Source of the DNA: Rhynchopus sp. YZ270_cl-10
Lineage: Eukaryota; Euglenozoa; Diplonemea; Diplonemida; Diplonemidae
DNA length: 64,000 bases
Direction: 5' to 3'
Assembly (NCBI GenBank): GCA_964035575.1
Contig: OZ037839.1
Span: 186,001 to 250,000 of the forward strand
Part shown: positions 63,537-64,000 of the stretch, in pieces
Layout: each line of letters opens with the position of its first letter
How positions within the stretch are numbered: position 1 is the first letter of the stretch
Notes under the pieces: generated by a model
Databases searched by the model: none
What the model saw: only the letters and a program-made list of their open reading frames with translations
What the model was told of the DNA's origin: nothing
Translations under genes and position numbers: made by a program

Positions 63537-64000
63537 GGGCCAGCGACTCCACTGCTTTATAGCCGGGGGCCATTCGTACTAAAACCTCTCACGGTATTTC
63601 TGGCCATTTCCAAGCCACCTCTGGTCGGAAAACCCCCCAGAACTGGGTCAGAAACACCCTGTGACCCGAAAATTCATGCTAAGGGCGACTCAGAATATGC
63701 TAAAATGCAAAAAAATAGTGAAAAAGTGGCTTTTTGACGATTTTGGCCATGTTGGGCAAAATGGCCATTTTTGGTGAAAAAAGTCAAAAAAACAGCAAAA
63801 TTTCGACATCATGATAGCTGCTTGGGCACCAAACTGCCCCAGGGAGGTCCTGTGCGTCCATTCCGACCTGTTTTGGACACTTTAGGCACTTTTTTTGGCC
63901 GTTTTTTGGTGTTTTTATGGTAAAAAACGTCCTATGATAGTCCTATACTAGGTGCACGAAACCGTTTGTCCCACAGTCTGGACCAATATGGGGGCCCACA
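63537..64000. mobile_element. Probable next TA/G-run element (left end only)
   Basis: Starts GGGCCAGCGACTCC immediately after TA, in the same style as its neighbours. It runs off the window. Non-coding as far as visible. Confidence 0.45.

Noticed and set aside
1-64000. LTR retroelements, Polintons or viral genes
   Set aside because: No reverse transcriptase, integrase, capsid, packaging ATPase or paired LTRs were recognised. Long inverted repeats here lack coding capacity.

Overview
The window is nuclear DNA of an undetermined unicellular eukaryote. This rests on long intronless genes with secretion signals, CUB and WD40 domains, a four-helix membrane protein, an HSP70 remnant, hAT- and pogo-like DNA transposons, and no operon or Shine-Dalgarno layout. 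I cannot name the species. Repeat density and repeated gene blocks resemble a subtelomeric or other unstable accessory region. No reverse transcriptase, integrase, capsid or envelope was recognised.

Host genes fall into two families. Family 1 is a secreted protein: signal peptide, an array of about 131-residue CUB-like units joined by Thr/Pro linkers, and a C-terminal seven-blade WD40 propeller. One copy looks whole at 7754-13483 (ten CUB units) and another at 50096-52669 (four). A third is split: its 3' part lies on the + strand at 39345-41300 and its 5' part on the - strand at 44776-47409. The two halves break at the same codon of the CUB unit, as expected if about 5.5 kb was inverted. Family 2 is a 215-residue four-helix membrane protein in two tandem copies (18676-19323 and 22222-22869). 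Next to the second copy is a decayed HSP70 fragment (23700-25065). All family members carry the same upstream repeat module (R) and a second dispersed block (S), so these genes appear to have spread as cassettes.

Layout: 1-7.1 kb repeats, including a TA-flanked element, an octamer array and a hAT element with a clear 8-bp target duplication; 7.1-13.5 kb gene 1; 13.5-18.2 kb R module and foldback elements; 18.2-25.1 kb tetraspan duplication and HSP70 pseudogene; 25.2-39.3 kb MITEs, satellite DNA, a 752-bp octamer array and a 4.9-kb inverted repeat; 39.3-55.3 kb split gene, intact gene 4 and R/S modules, one holding a pogo-like insertion; 55.5-64 kb a string of elements joined end to end through TA dinucleotides.

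The most unusual feature is that last string. At least seven element units (E4, E5, E6, E6 second copy, E7, E13, E8) lie side by side, most bounded by TA followed by a G-run. Neighbours are separated only by TA, or by TA-C-run-TA. Each junction (CCC-TA-GGG) resembles the site a new copy would use. Other members (1412-2835, 26731-26987, 27531-27845, 36064-37258) share the design, and some have homopolymer G-runs of very different length at their two ends. Two further themes recur: short palindromes centred on GC-GNA-GC triloop hairpins, and expanded microsatellites that nearly all contain GTAC.
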